From contig DATFPK010000094.1 in the NCBI GenBank assembly GCA_035264885.1, positions 1 to 60,051 on the forward strand: DNA of 60,051 nt, in the 5' to 3' direction. This DNA is from DATFPK01 sp035264885. GTDB taxonomy: Bacteria > Actinomycetota > Thermoleophilia > Solirubrobacterales > 70-9. The notes beneath the pieces are model-generated. The model was given only the letters and a program-made list of their open reading frames with translations, was not told where the DNA came from and did not search any database. The position numbers and the translations under genes were made by a program. Of the stretch, positions 23,356 to 32,180 are shown in pieces. Position 1 is the stretch's first letter, and the number at the start of each line of letters is the position of its first letter.

Positions 23356-24026
23356 GCGGGAAAGGCCTTCAGCCCGGCGTTCCACGGCCCGGGCGGATAG
23401 GTCGCCTTGCCGTGCTCCTCGAGCTCCCAGCGCAGCCGCCGGAACAGCTCGCCAGCCTGGCGAAGCGCCTCGCGCAGCTCCGCCTCGCTGCGCTCGCGCA
23501 GCCGCCAGAGGAACCAGAGCTGACGGTCGTTGATGCCGAAGTCGACCTCGTTGTGGATGCCGGTGGCCCAGTCGAGGAAGCCCGGGCTGAAGAGCTCGCG
23601 CAGGGCGATCGGGTCGTACTCGCGCGGGACCGTCGCCAGGAAGCGGCGGTTGAAGTCGATGCTCTCGAACTCAACCTTGCGTGAGACCCGCTGGAGAACC
23701 AGCTCCTCCGGGTTCCGCTCGACCGACTCGACGTTGAACGCGGGCACGACGGCGGCCAGGTCGGGCATGTGGGCCTTGGCTAGGACGGCGCCGGGAAGGA
23801 CGGCCTTGGCGAACAACCGCCCCCGCTCCTCCTCGTCGGCGTCGCAGCAGGCCCCCCAGAACTCCTCGTCGAGCTGACCCGTGATCCGGTTCGTCCCGCC
23901 GACGCAGAGAGCGGGCGGCCCGTCCTTGGGATTGAGACCGCCGACCGGCTCGTAGGTCAGGCCATGCCGCTCCGCATAGGAGCGCACGAGCCCGGCCCAG
24001 TCCTCCGCGTCCTGCCTCGCCCCCAC
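23352..24026 (-). CDS. Protein of unknown function at the end of the MCE operon
   Basis: A 224-residue soluble protein that I do not recognise. It has no signal peptide or membrane segment. Conspicuous are the segment EFWGACCDADEEERGR (56-71) and a C-terminal Arg/Glu-rich helix (FLWRLRERSEAELREALRQ) likely to be a coiled coil. It follows the SCP2 gene by 10 bases on the same strand, so it is the last member of the MCE operon and may assist lipid handling. GTG start at 24026. Confidence 0.65.
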   Translation of the reverse strand: MGARQDAEDWAGLVRSYAERHGLTYEPVGGLNPKDGPPALCVGGTNRITGQLDEEFWGACCDADEEERGRLFAKAVLPGAVLAKAHMPDLAAVVPAFNVESVERNPEELVLQRVSRKVEFESIDFNRRFLATVPREYDPIALRELFSPGFLDWATGIHNEVDFGINDRQLWFLWRLRERSEAELREALRQAGELFRRLRWELEEHGKATYPPGPWNAGLKAFPA

Positions 24027-24036
24027 CCCGCCCGCC

Positions 24037-24453
24037 TCAGACCCCGATCAGGTCCTCGCGGCCCGACTCCTCGAGCAATCCGCGGTAGCGCGGGAACACC
24101 GGCTTGGTCAGCGGGACCAGGCGGAGGATCTTCGCCACCGGTCCCTCCGCCTTGATCTCGCCGCGGGCGATCGCCATCGTCACGTTCACCTTGCCGAGCC
24201 AGAACCGGTGAGCGGTGTCGGCCTTCATCGTCATCGTCACCTCCGGCTCCATCGCGGTCTCGCCGAACGCGACCTCGCCGTCCTCGTTCTCCTGGAGGCG
24301 GACCGTGATGGTCGATTCGGGCTCCGAGTAGCGGTACTGGACGATCGTGTCCGCCTTGCGGAAGCGAGGCGCCAGCTCCTCGTCGTCGATCAGGTCGCGG
24401 AAGAGCCTGCCGATCGTGTCGTAGACCTCCTGGGCGTCGCTGAAGTAGGGCAC
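24037..24453 (-). CDS. SCP2 sterol-binding domain protein
   Basis: Small cytosolic protein of 138 residues. The segment ITVRLQENEDGEVAFGETAMEPEVTMTMKADTAHRFWLGKVNVTMAIARGEIKAEG has the alternating strands of the SCP2 lipid-binding fold, ending in the typical MAIARGEIKAEGPVAKILRL. It would bind a fatty-acyl or sterol-like ligand in a hydrophobic tunnel. It is 65 bases downstream of the last MCE gene and preceded by a GGGAGAAGGA ribosome binding site, so a cytosolic acceptor for lipids imported by the MCE proteins is a reasonable inference. Confidence 0.88.
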   Translation of the reverse strand: MPYFSDAQEVYDTIGRLFRDLIDDEELAPRFRKADTIVQYRYSEPESTITVRLQENEDGEVAFGETAMEPEVTMTMKADTAHRFWLGKVNVTMAIARGEIKAEGPVAKILRLVPLTKPVFPRYRGLLEESGREDLIGV

Positions 24454-24518
24454 GGCGGAACGTCCTTCTCCCGGGGGTTGGTGGCGAGGATCCTAGGCGG
24501 GCCGGGCCCGCGCCGGGA

Positions 24519-25949
24519 TCAGGGGTCGGCGTACAGGTTCGGGGCGCGGCCGCCGCCGAACTTCGCCGGGTAGTCCCTCATCACCCAGCAGGGCGCCTTC
24601 GCCGGGGTCGCCTCCGAGTACGGGATCTCGCCCTCGCCGGTGTTCTTGCAGTCGAAGTTCGGCCAGATCCCGTGGGCGGCCGATGCCTTGCTGTTGAGCG
24701 AGAACGGCGGGATGTAGCCGTTGCCGCGGTTCGTCTCCGAGCGGGTCGGCTGAATGGTCAGGCTCTCGGCGCTGAAGTAACCGACCTGGCGCAGCGCGTG
24801 ACGGGGGGAGGGCTGTCCGGGGATCGGGGCGACCGTGCCCGACAGCGCGGCCGGCGGGTTCGTCAGGAAGTCGGTGACCTGGCCGCGCTGCGCGTACAGG
24901 TAGCGCAGGACCGGGTTCAGGTTGGCGAGGAAGGGATCCAGCGCTGCCAGCACAGGGCGCAGGCCGCGGAAGATCTTTCGCGCCGCCGGCAGGCCCCGCA
25001 GCGAGGCATCGAGGAGCGGGTCGAGCCTGATGAAGAGGTGCCGCAGGTCGGGCGCGAGGCGCTGGATGCTCTTGAACGTCGGCGACAGGTTGTCGGCCAC
25101 CGGCTGGAGGTTGTCGACCAGCGGCTGGGTGTCGACCGCGAACTCGGCGAGGCGGTTGAGCGTGAGCCGGGTCTCTTCGTTGAAGGTCGGGAAGATCTGG
25201 ATCGTCTCCGCCAGGGCCGCGTCGCGCGAGGCGAGCGCGCCGAAGGCCGTGTTCGAGTTGACGATCGCCCCGGCGAGCGCCTGGTCGCGGGCGCTGATCG
25301 CGTCGAAGACGGTGCCGGTGTCGCGGATCAGCCCCTGGAGGGAGTCGTCCTGCTGTCGCAGGATGCGCAGGATCGACGTCGCGTCGCTGGTGAACGGCCC
25401 GAGGTTGCCGAACGAGTCGTTCAGGTCGAGGCCGCGCCCCTTGATCGAAATCGCGGAGTTCGCCATCCAGCGCTGGAAGGCGTCGCGCGTAGGCTCGTCG
25501 AGCGCCTGGAAGATCTCGTCGATCTGGGTCGAGTCCTCGGTCGAGGAGCGGACCAGCGAGCCCCCGTCGGGCACGGTCTTGTCCGCGGTGCCGCCGGTGA
25601 GCTCGATGAAGGTCTCGCCGAGGAGCGTCTTCTGACGCAGGATCGCCCGGGTGTCGACCGGGATCGGGCCGTACTTGGGGTCCATCTCGATCAGGACCTC
25701 GGTGGCGTTGCCCGCCGGCGGCAGCGAGAGCGACTGGACCTTGCCCACCGTGACGCCGCCGAGGCGCACGTCCGCCTGCTTGGCCAGGGTGACCGCCTCC
25801 GGGAACTTCGCCTTGAACTGGTAGCTCTGCGCCTTGAACGGAGTCGGCCCGCCGAACGTGACCCAGAGGAAGAGGAGCAGCCCGAAGCACGACAGGGTGA
25901 ACCCGATCGCAACGAGCACCTTTCCTATCGACGGGGCTTGTTTCTGCAT
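24519..25949 (-). CDS. MCE family protein (sixth in operon)
   Basis: Protein of 476 residues: cytoplasmic start, one membrane helix (VLVAIGFTLSCFGLLLFLWV), then an MlaD/MCE beta-barrel domain (about 40-115) with VRLGGVTVGKVQSL and LLGETFIELTGG. The remaining 350 residues are a long helical region (RQQDDSLQGLIRDTGTVFDAI repeats) that in MCE proteins forms a periplasmic or envelope-spanning hydrophobic tube. The tail after residue 400 is Pro/Asn-rich. Last of six MCE genes transcribed leftward; 15 bases from the previous one. Such proteins assemble as hexamers that move lipids with an ABC transporter. Confidence 0.92.
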   Translation of the reverse strand: MQKQAPSIGKVLVAIGFTLSCFGLLLFLWVTFGGPTPFKAQSYQFKAKFPEAVTLAKQADVRLGGVTVGKVQSLSLPPAGNATEVLIEMDPKYGPIPVDTRAILRQKTLLGETFIELTGGTADKTVPDGGSLVRSSTEDSTQIDEIFQALDEPTRDAFQRWMANSAISIKGRGLDLNDSFGNLGPFTSDATSILRILRQQDDSLQGLIRDTGTVFDAISARDQALAGAIVNSNTAFGALASRDAALAETIQIFPTFNEETRLTLNRLAEFAVDTQPLVDNLQPVADNLSPTFKSIQRLAPDLRHLFIRLDPLLDASLRGLPAARKIFRGLRPVLAALDPFLANLNPVLRYLYAQRGQVTDFLTNPPAALSGTVAPIPGQPSPRHALRQVGYFSAESLTIQPTRSETNRGNGYIPPFSLNSKASAAHGIWPNFDCKNTGEGEIPYSEATPAKAPCWVMRDYPAKFGGGRAPNLYADP

Positions 25950-25964
25950 TCTCCTCGGCTCTCC

Positions 25965-27275
25965 CTAGGCGCAGGGCCCTCCGGCTGCAAACAGCTGGGC
26001 GAACGGGGTCACGACCGGCGCCAGCGGGCTGGCCTCGAGGATCCCCAGGAAGCTCTGGCAGCTGGACGTCAGGTAGATGCGGCGATAGAGGCCATGGCCG
26101 TCGGCGGCCTGGAAGACGCTGGTGCCGTTGTGGCCCAGCCATCCGGCCCAGTAGAGGTAGCCCTCGGCCCGGCCGGGCGTGCCCGGCGCCTCGGCGCCGT
26201 TCGGGTTGTACGCGGCCATGTTGCCGAGGCGATTGATCTCCAGAGCCAGGTCGGTCAGGCGCGGCGTGGCCGCGGCCAGGCGCTTCGCGGCGGGCCTCAG
26301 GTCGTTGACCGGTCCGCGGGCGGCGCGGACGAAGGGGCGGATCTCGTCGCGGATCACCGGGTAGGTGTCAGCGACCCGGCGGACCGACGCGTTCATCTCA
26401 TCCAGGTTGCGGGCGAACGGGCGCAACTGGTTGAAGGTCGGCCCGAGGGTGGCCGAATACCCCTCGAGCTTGCCGAGCGTGTTCCTTGCCGTCTGGAGGG
26501 TGCCCGGCAGCAGCGCCACCGTCCGCTGGACGTTGATGTCCTGGCTGGCGATCGCGCCCAGCGCGGCGTTCGAGGAATCGACCAGGCGAGCCAGCTCGTC
26601 TCCGTTGTCGCCGATCGTGCCGGTGAGGATGTTGAGGTTGTGGATGAGGCGCGAGAGGTTCTCGCGGCGCTGCGCCACCAGGGTGTTGATCTGGGCGAGC
26701 TTCTGATTGATCGGCCCGAGGCCGCCGAGGACCTTGCCGAAGTCGCGGGCGCGGCCCTTCAGCCCCTGGCCGCCACCGACGATCAGGGCGCGGAGGTAGG
26801 CCTGGGTGTCGGCGTCGAGCGCCTCGAGGATCTGGTCCAGGTTGACCTGCGGCTCGGTGTTGGACATCGGGATCGTGCCGCCCTCGTCGAACTCGCCGGC
26901 CCCCTTGGAGCCCGGGTCGAGCTCGACGAACATGTCCTGCAGCCCGGTGCGCGGGCGGACCAGCGCGGTGGCGTTCTCGTAGATCGGCAGGAACTTCCGC
27001 TCGACGTCCATGGTCACGACGGCCTTGCCGTCCTCGAGCTCGACCTTGGAGATGTCGCCGATCTTCACGCCCGCGACGACGACGGTCTGTCCCTGGCCGG
27101 GCGTGATCGCCTGGGCGCTCTCGAACTCGGCCTTGAGCTGGAACGGCTTCTCTTCGAGGATGGGGAGCCGCAGCCGCTGGTTCTGGATCAGGTAGTAGGT
27201 GATCCCGAGGGCCAGGATGGCCAGGCCGGCGACGGCCAGGAAGTCGCGCAGGTGCTTGCGGATCGTGGTGGCCAT
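25965..27275 (-). CDS. MCE family protein (fifth in operon)
   Basis: Protein of 436 residues with a membrane helix (FLAVAGLAILALGITYYLI), MCE domain containing VVVAGVKIGDISKVEL and GLQDMFVELDPG, then the long helical stalk (INTLVAQRRENLSRLIHNLNILTG). Its end carries two Cys (SSCQSFLG and the final GGPCA) outside the helical part, likely disulfide-linked. Start shares one base with the preceding stop, showing tight coupling within the operon. Confidence 0.92.
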   Translation of the reverse strand: MATTIRKHLRDFLAVAGLAILALGITYYLIQNQRLRLPILEEKPFQLKAEFESAQAITPGQGQTVVVAGVKIGDISKVELEDGKAVVTMDVERKFLPIYENATALVRPRTGLQDMFVELDPGSKGAGEFDEGGTIPMSNTEPQVNLDQILEALDADTQAYLRALIVGGGQGLKGRARDFGKVLGGLGPINQKLAQINTLVAQRRENLSRLIHNLNILTGTIGDNGDELARLVDSSNAALGAIASQDINVQRTVALLPGTLQTARNTLGKLEGYSATLGPTFNQLRPFARNLDEMNASVRRVADTYPVIRDEIRPFVRAARGPVNDLRPAAKRLAAATPRLTDLALEINRLGNMAAYNPNGAEAPGTPGRAEGYLYWAGWLGHNGTSVFQAADGHGLYRRIYLTSSCQSFLGILEASPLAPVVTPFAQLFAAGGPCA

Positions 27276-28933
27276 CAGCCGCCGCCTCCCAGCAGCTCGA
27301 GGTAGCGGGGCATCTGCTCGTCGTCGAACTCCTCGAACTCCTTGACCAGGTCGGCGTAGTCCTCGCGGCTCTTGCGGGCGCTGACCCGGCCCTCGGCCAC
27401 CTGCGTCTCCTGGAGGCGCTGGTAGAGGTCGACGTACTCGCGGACGATGTCGCCCAGCTCTTCATCGGCGAGCGGCGTGTCGAAGATCGTCATCCCGGCG
27501 CCGGGCAGCCTCGTCTGGGTCGGACCGGGACCGGTCTCGGCCCGCAGGTCGGGTGGCTCCTGCGTCTCACACGGCACCTTGGGCTTGAACGGGGTCTTCC
27601 GGGAGGAGCTGATCGTCGGCTCGGCGCCGAGGATCTCGAACGGCGTGACGCCGAAGGTCTGGCCGAGACCGGGGACGGCCCCGCCGATGATGGTGTTCTC
27701 GCCGCCGCCGGCGCCGACCCGGATGTACTGGCCGTTGGCGTCCCCCGATCGGCTCTCGCCCGCGATCCCGACCAGGCCATAGGCGGTCTCCTTGTAGACC
27801 TGGCTGATCGGGTCCCCGGCGGAGTCCTCCTCGCCGTTGCCGACCTTGTCGTTGCCCCAGGGGATGACCACGTGCGTGAAGCAGGAGGAAAGCGCCCGCG
27901 CCTGCTCGTTGAACGGGATCTGGCGCCGCGTGAGCTTGGCGAGCTGGGGCACCGTGGGACGCAGATCGGCGGTGAGGCCACGCAGCTCGGACGGTGAGAC
28001 CAGCGCGCGAAGCTGGCGGATGAAGGGCAGCGAGACGTCAATCGTCGGGCCGGTCGACTGGACGCCGGGCAGCGCCTCGCGCGCGAACGCCCGGAGCGCG
28101 GGGAAGGAGGCGTTGAGGTTGTCGAAGACCGGCCGGGCGGCATCCAGCACGCCGGGCAACTCGGCCACGGACGTGCGCAGGGCGGCGCTCTCGGCCGCGA
28201 ACGAGCCGGTGACGGTCCGCAGGTTCGTGACGAGGTCCTGGAGCTGGGGCTGGTTCCGGTTCAGCGCAACGAACACGCGGTCGAAGTTCTTGACGAGGCC
28301 GCGAAGGTCCCCCTCCTTCGTCCCCAGCAGCGCCTCGTTGACCAGCGCGGTGTTCTTGTAGGCCGGCCCGCCGCTGCGGTAGAGCTCGCGCAGGCCCTCG
28401 GCGCCGCCGTACTTGGTCAGCCCGTTGCCGAGCTCCTGGAGCAGGAGCTGGAGGTTGCCGCGGACGTCCGCCTGGAACGTGGTCAGCACCTGGTCCAGCT
28501 GGACCGAGTTCGACGTCTGCTGGATCGGAATCGTGCCGCCGTCAGGCAGCTCCGGCGCGCTCGGGCTGCCCGGGCGCATGTCGACGAAGAGGTTTCCCTC
28601 GAGGAAGAGACGCGGGCGGATCTGGATGCGGGCGTCCTCGTGGACCGGGCGCCCCTCGTCCTTGATCACCATGGTGACCTCGGCCGCGTTCGACTCCGGC
28701 ACCGGCTCGACCTTTGCGACCTCGCCGACGTTGATGCCGGCGATCCGGACCGGGCTCTTCTCGGCGAGGTTCTGGGCGTCCCTGACGACTGCGGTCAGCT
28801 CGTAGCCGGGGTCGGTGAACGGGATCCGCTTGGTGAACGCGAGGAACAGCCCGATGACGATCAGCAGGATCGCCAGGACGCCGATCGCCCAGTTCGGCAG
28901 CCGTCGCTTGCCAGAGCGTGCCCGCGTTGTCAC
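27275..28933 (-). CDS. MCE family protein (fourth in operon)
   Basis: The second largest MCE protein here, 552 residues. Basic start, membrane helix (WAIGVLAILLIVIGLFLAF), MCE domain with VRIAGINVGEVAKVEP and FLEGNLFVDMRPG, helical stalk to about residue 350, then a less ordered tail with TRLPGAGMTIFDTP and a final Glu/Arg-rich helix (QETQVAEGRVSARKSREDYADL) that may be a coiled coil. Start overlaps the preceding stop by 4 bases. Confidence 0.92.
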   Translation of the reverse strand: MTTRARSGKRRLPNWAIGVLAILLIVIGLFLAFTKRIPFTDPGYELTAVVRDAQNLAEKSPVRIAGINVGEVAKVEPVPESNAAEVTMVIKDEGRPVHEDARIQIRPRLFLEGNLFVDMRPGSPSAPELPDGGTIPIQQTSNSVQLDQVLTTFQADVRGNLQLLLQELGNGLTKYGGAEGLRELYRSGGPAYKNTALVNEALLGTKEGDLRGLVKNFDRVFVALNRNQPQLQDLVTNLRTVTGSFAAESAALRTSVAELPGVLDAARPVFDNLNASFPALRAFAREALPGVQSTGPTIDVSLPFIRQLRALVSPSELRGLTADLRPTVPQLAKLTRRQIPFNEQARALSSCFTHVVIPWGNDKVGNGEEDSAGDPISQVYKETAYGLVGIAGESRSGDANGQYIRVGAGGGENTIIGGAVPGLGQTFGVTPFEILGAEPTISSSRKTPFKPKVPCETQEPPDLRAETGPGPTQTRLPGAGMTIFDTPLADEELGDIVREYVDLYQRLQETQVAEGRVSARKSREDYADLVKEFEEFDDEQMPRYLELLGGGG

Positions 28934-30468
28934 GGAATCCTCCTCGGCTGGAGCTTGCCGGGCAGCCGGTTGCGGCCGGCGAAGGTCGGCCCGCGGCTGC
29001 CGGAGATGTTGGAGACGGCGAAGGCGGGGCTCTCGGCGGCCTGGCCGGGCAGGCGGTAGGCCTCGGCGCCGCTGAGGACGTAGCCGGTCTGGCCGCTCTG
29101 GCAGTCGGCGGTGCCGTTCTTGTTCAGCGCCGGCGAGTAGGGGTTTCCATGGAGGATCGGGAACTCGCGCGGGGCGAACTCGCCGGGAGGGTGGCCGGCG
29201 AGGATTCCGAGCGGTCCGGCGCGGCCGTTCGCCTGCAGGCCGCTGTATCCGGCCAGGTTGGTCTCGGACGACTGCGGCTCGCCGAAGCCGATGACGGTGA
29301 CGCGCTGGGTGTAGCCGATCGAGTCGCGCTCGGTCAGGTGCTCGGGCAGGAACGTGAACCAGTAGTTCCAGTAGTTGCAGACCGTCTGGTAGGGGGCGAC
29401 GAACCGGGCCAGCGGCGCGGCCGTGTTGAACGTCTCGCGGAGCCGCAACAGGCTCGTCTTCGTCTGCGGCAGTTCGGCCAGGTTCTCGATCGCGGCGAGC
29501 GTGCGGCCGAGCTGGGCATTCACCGGCGGCGTCCGGGCGAGGACCGGAGCGCCGGCGATCAGGGCCTCGTTGAGGGTCGGCAGGGCCGCGCTCAGGGCTT
29601 GGACGCCGGGTCGCAGGTCGGCCGAGAGGTCGGCGAAGTCGTTCAGGAACGGCGTCTGGACGGCCAGCGCGTCAGCTCCTTCGTCGAGCGTCGGCGGGCC
29701 CGAGGAGATCGTCGCCTTGAGCGCCTCCGGGTCAGCCGCCAGAGCGCCGAACGTGTCGGCCATGTTGCCGAACAGCGCCGCCTGCTCCTCGGCGACCGGA
29801 GCGACGATCGCCGCCGTCCTGCCGAGCGCCGGGAAGAAGCGCTCGAGCCTGGTGTCCTCGTCGATCAGCGTCTCCGCGACCGGCTTGAGGTTCGCGAACA
29901 GCGGGTTGAGGTTCTGGATCGTCTCGTTGAGCGAGGCGCCGCGGGCGGCGAAGGCGGTGCCGTAGCCGGCGAGGTTCTGGCGGACCGCGGTCCGCGTCTG
30001 CTCGTCGAACGTGTTCGCGATGTCGTCGAACTCGGTCTGGACCGAGGATTGGTCGACCGGGAGCGTGCCGCCCTCCTGCAGGCCCTTCCCGTTGCCGCGG
30101 ACCAGCTCGACGTACTTGAGGCCGAACGAGGACTTGTAACGGATCCTCACCTCGGTGTCCTCGGGCAGGGGCTCGACGGTCTTGTCGAGCTTCAGGTCGA
30201 GCTTGGCGACCGTCCGGCCCTGCTGGTCGCGGGTCGGTGTGATGTCCTCGACGATCCCGATCCGGCTGCCACCGATCCGCACCTCGTTGTTGACCTGCAC
30301 CCGCTGGGCGTTGGGGAGCTCGACCGACACGCGGTAGACCGGCACGAACGGCAGCCCGTTCGAGGCGTTGTAGGCAAGGAAGACGGCGACGACCACGATC
30401 AGGGTCGTGATCGCCCCGACGAGGGTCGGCGATGCGGCCAGGCTCTGTACTCGTCCGCCGCGTCCCAT
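28930..30468 (-). CDS. MCE family protein (third in operon)
   Basis: Protein of 512 residues: membrane helix (LVGAITTLIVVVAVFLAYNA), MCE domain with VRIGGSRIGIVEDITP and FGLKYVELVRGNG, helical stalk with repeated L.PVAE-type segments, then a Gly/Pro-rich tail ending RNRLPGKLQPRRIP. One base of overlap with the preceding gene. The N-terminal domain begins further from the start than in its neighbours because of an Arg/Ser-rich leader. Confidence 0.92.
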   Translation of the reverse strand: MGRGGRVQSLAASPTLVGAITTLIVVVAVFLAYNASNGLPFVPVYRVSVELPNAQRVQVNNEVRIGGSRIGIVEDITPTRDQQGRTVAKLDLKLDKTVEPLPEDTEVRIRYKSSFGLKYVELVRGNGKGLQEGGTLPVDQSSVQTEFDDIANTFDEQTRTAVRQNLAGYGTAFAARGASLNETIQNLNPLFANLKPVAETLIDEDTRLERFFPALGRTAAIVAPVAEEQAALFGNMADTFGALAADPEALKATISSGPPTLDEGADALAVQTPFLNDFADLSADLRPGVQALSAALPTLNEALIAGAPVLARTPPVNAQLGRTLAAIENLAELPQTKTSLLRLRETFNTAAPLARFVAPYQTVCNYWNYWFTFLPEHLTERDSIGYTQRVTVIGFGEPQSSETNLAGYSGLQANGRAGPLGILAGHPPGEFAPREFPILHGNPYSPALNKNGTADCQSGQTGYVLSGAEAYRLPGQAAESPAFAVSNISGSRGPTFAGRNRLPGKLQPRRIP

Positions 30469-32180
30469 CAGTTCCCGAACAGGTAGTCGAGGAGGTCGCC
30501 GGTGGCGGCCGGGTCGGCAGCGCCCTGGTCGCGCCGGCCGTCGCCCGGGAGGGAGGGGATCCCGTCGCCGCCGGCGGCGTTGTCGACGCCGAGCAGGCCA
30601 CCGAGACCGCTGTCGTCGACCGGGGATTGCGGCGTCCCCGGCAGGTCGGGCAGATCAGGCGGGGTGATCCCGGGCAGACCGGCGGACGGGTCGCCGGAGT
30701 CGCCGGTCGCGAGCGACGCCTGGGACTGGTCGCCTCGCGCGCGCCGGGCGGCGAGCAGCTGGCGCGCGTTGGCGGGGCGGCAGAGCTCGGGGTTGGCGGA
30801 GCCGTCGGGGCAGACGGATGGGTCGTAGCGCCGCTGGATGACGCCCTGGTTGATGCCGGGCTGGTTCGGCCCGACCCAGGAGACGCAGCGGTGCTTGTTG
30901 GCGGCGCTCGTCGTCTCGCCGCCGCCGCGGGCCGGCACGTGGTCCTCGGCGTTGTAGCTGCCGCAGGGACCGGCCTCGAACTCGAAGATGATGAAGTGCA
31001 GGAGGTGGCCGATCTCGTCGAACTGGTTGATCGCACCGGTCTGGTAGTAGACGTAGTTGAGTAGGCCCTCGAGGCCGGTGTACCCGGTGCCCTGCGGCCG
31101 CCCAGTCTCCTCCGCCGCCCGCCGGTCGGATTCGACCGCGCGCCGCGGGTCGTCGAGGTCGATCACGAAGTTGGCGAGCTGGTTGGCCGCGGTGTAGGAG
31201 TTCTGGGACGCGGCTCGCAGCGCCCGGATCTCGTCGGCGCTCTTCGTTAGCGCGCGGCGGCCGATCACCGACGCGTCGCCGAGGGTGCGGATCGCCGGCT
31301 CGCTGGCGTCGTTGAACGGCGGCAGGGTCTGGGTCAGGCGGTTGAGTTGGGGAGCCGCGACGCGGAGGTCCGTGAGCAGCGGGGTCTGCTGCTCGGCCAG
31401 GTTGCCGAGGCCGGCGAGGCTGGGCCTCAGCTCGGACAGGAAGCCCGGCAGCAGCTCGAAGTTGCGGGCGAGGTCGGCGCGCCGCTCGGCCGAGGCGGTC
31501 GAGGCGGCGTTGGCGTTGCGGATGAAGTCGACGACGTCCCCGCGGCGCTCGGTCAGGCGGCCGATGACCCGGTCGGAGTTGACGTTCAGGTCGCGGATGA
31601 CGCGGTTCTGACGGGCGAGGATCGCGAGCGCCTGGCGCAGCGCCTGGAGGGCCGGCGCGCCCCGGCGGATCGCGGCGTTGAGGTTCTCCGCGTTGCCGGC
31701 GAGGGCGGTGCCGAACTCGTTGAAGATCAGCGCGAAGCGCTCCTTGTAGGGCTGGCGCAGCGTGTTGTTGACCAGGTCGTTCTGAACCGTGGTGAAGGTC
31801 TGGTCGCCGTACTTCTCGCTGTGGACCGGGACCAGCCCGTCGTCGGGGAGGTCCTTGCCCTTGTGGCCGGGCTGGCAGTCGAGGAAGTACTCGGCGATCA
31901 GCGACTGGGGCTGGGAGGTGCAGGTCGCCGACTCTTTGAAGGTCGAGAGGGGGCCGCTGACCTCGACCGTGACGACCGCGCGCTTGGCCTCGTTGACGTC
32001 GAGATCCTTGACGACGCCCGCCAGCACTCCGGCGACCCGGACCTCAGAGTCCTGGACCAGGCCGAAGGCGTTGTCGAGCTCGACCCGGTAGGTGTGGGAG
32101 TCCTCGGCGCCTGCCGACGTGACCAGCAGCGAGGCGCCGGTCGCGAGGAGCGCGAGGATTGCGATCGCGATCCTCCTCAT
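30468..32180 (-). CDS. MCE family protein (second in operon), with cleavable-type signal
   Basis: The largest MCE protein here, 570 residues. Unlike its neighbours it begins with a short signal-peptide-like stretch (IAIAILALLATGASLLVTSAGAED) and no obvious lipobox Cys. MCE domain: VRVAGVLAGVVKDLDV, with a Cys-containing insert (FKESATCTSQPQSLI, later FLDCQPGHKGK). After the helical stalk comes a 140-residue Gly/Pro/Asp-rich tail with Cys residues (EAGPCGS, KHRCVSW, SVCPDGS, ELCRPAN), which looks extracellular. Overlaps the first MCE gene by 4 bases. Confidence 0.92.
   Translation of the reverse strand: MRRIAIAILALLATGASLLVTSAGAEDSHTYRVELDNAFGLVQDSEVRVAGVLAGVVKDLDVNEAKRAVVTVEVSGPLSTFKESATCTSQPQSLIAEYFLDCQPGHKGKDLPDDGLVPVHSEKYGDQTFTTVQNDLVNNTLRQPYKERFALIFNEFGTALAGNAENLNAAIRRGAPALQALRQALAILARQNRVIRDLNVNSDRVIGRLTERRGDVVDFIRNANAASTASAERRADLARNFELLPGFLSELRPSLAGLGNLAEQQTPLLTDLRVAAPQLNRLTQTLPPFNDASEPAIRTLGDASVIGRRALTKSADEIRALRAASQNSYTAANQLANFVIDLDDPRRAVESDRRAAEETGRPQGTGYTGLEGLLNYVYYQTGAINQFDEIGHLLHFIIFEFEAGPCGSYNAEDHVPARGGGETTSAANKHRCVSWVGPNQPGINQGVIQRRYDPSVCPDGSANPELCRPANARQLLAARRARGDQSQASLATGDSGDPSAGLPGITPPDLPDLPGTPQSPVDDSGLGGLLGVDNAAGGDGIPSLPGDGRRDQGAADPAATGDLLDYLFGN

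Noticed and set aside
24672..27305. Open frame of 877 codons on the plus strand opposite two MCE genes
   Set aside because: It is a shadow: the minus-strand frames carry clear MCE domains, overlap each other as operon genes do, and the plus frame shows only low-complexity Arg/Glu/Val composition.
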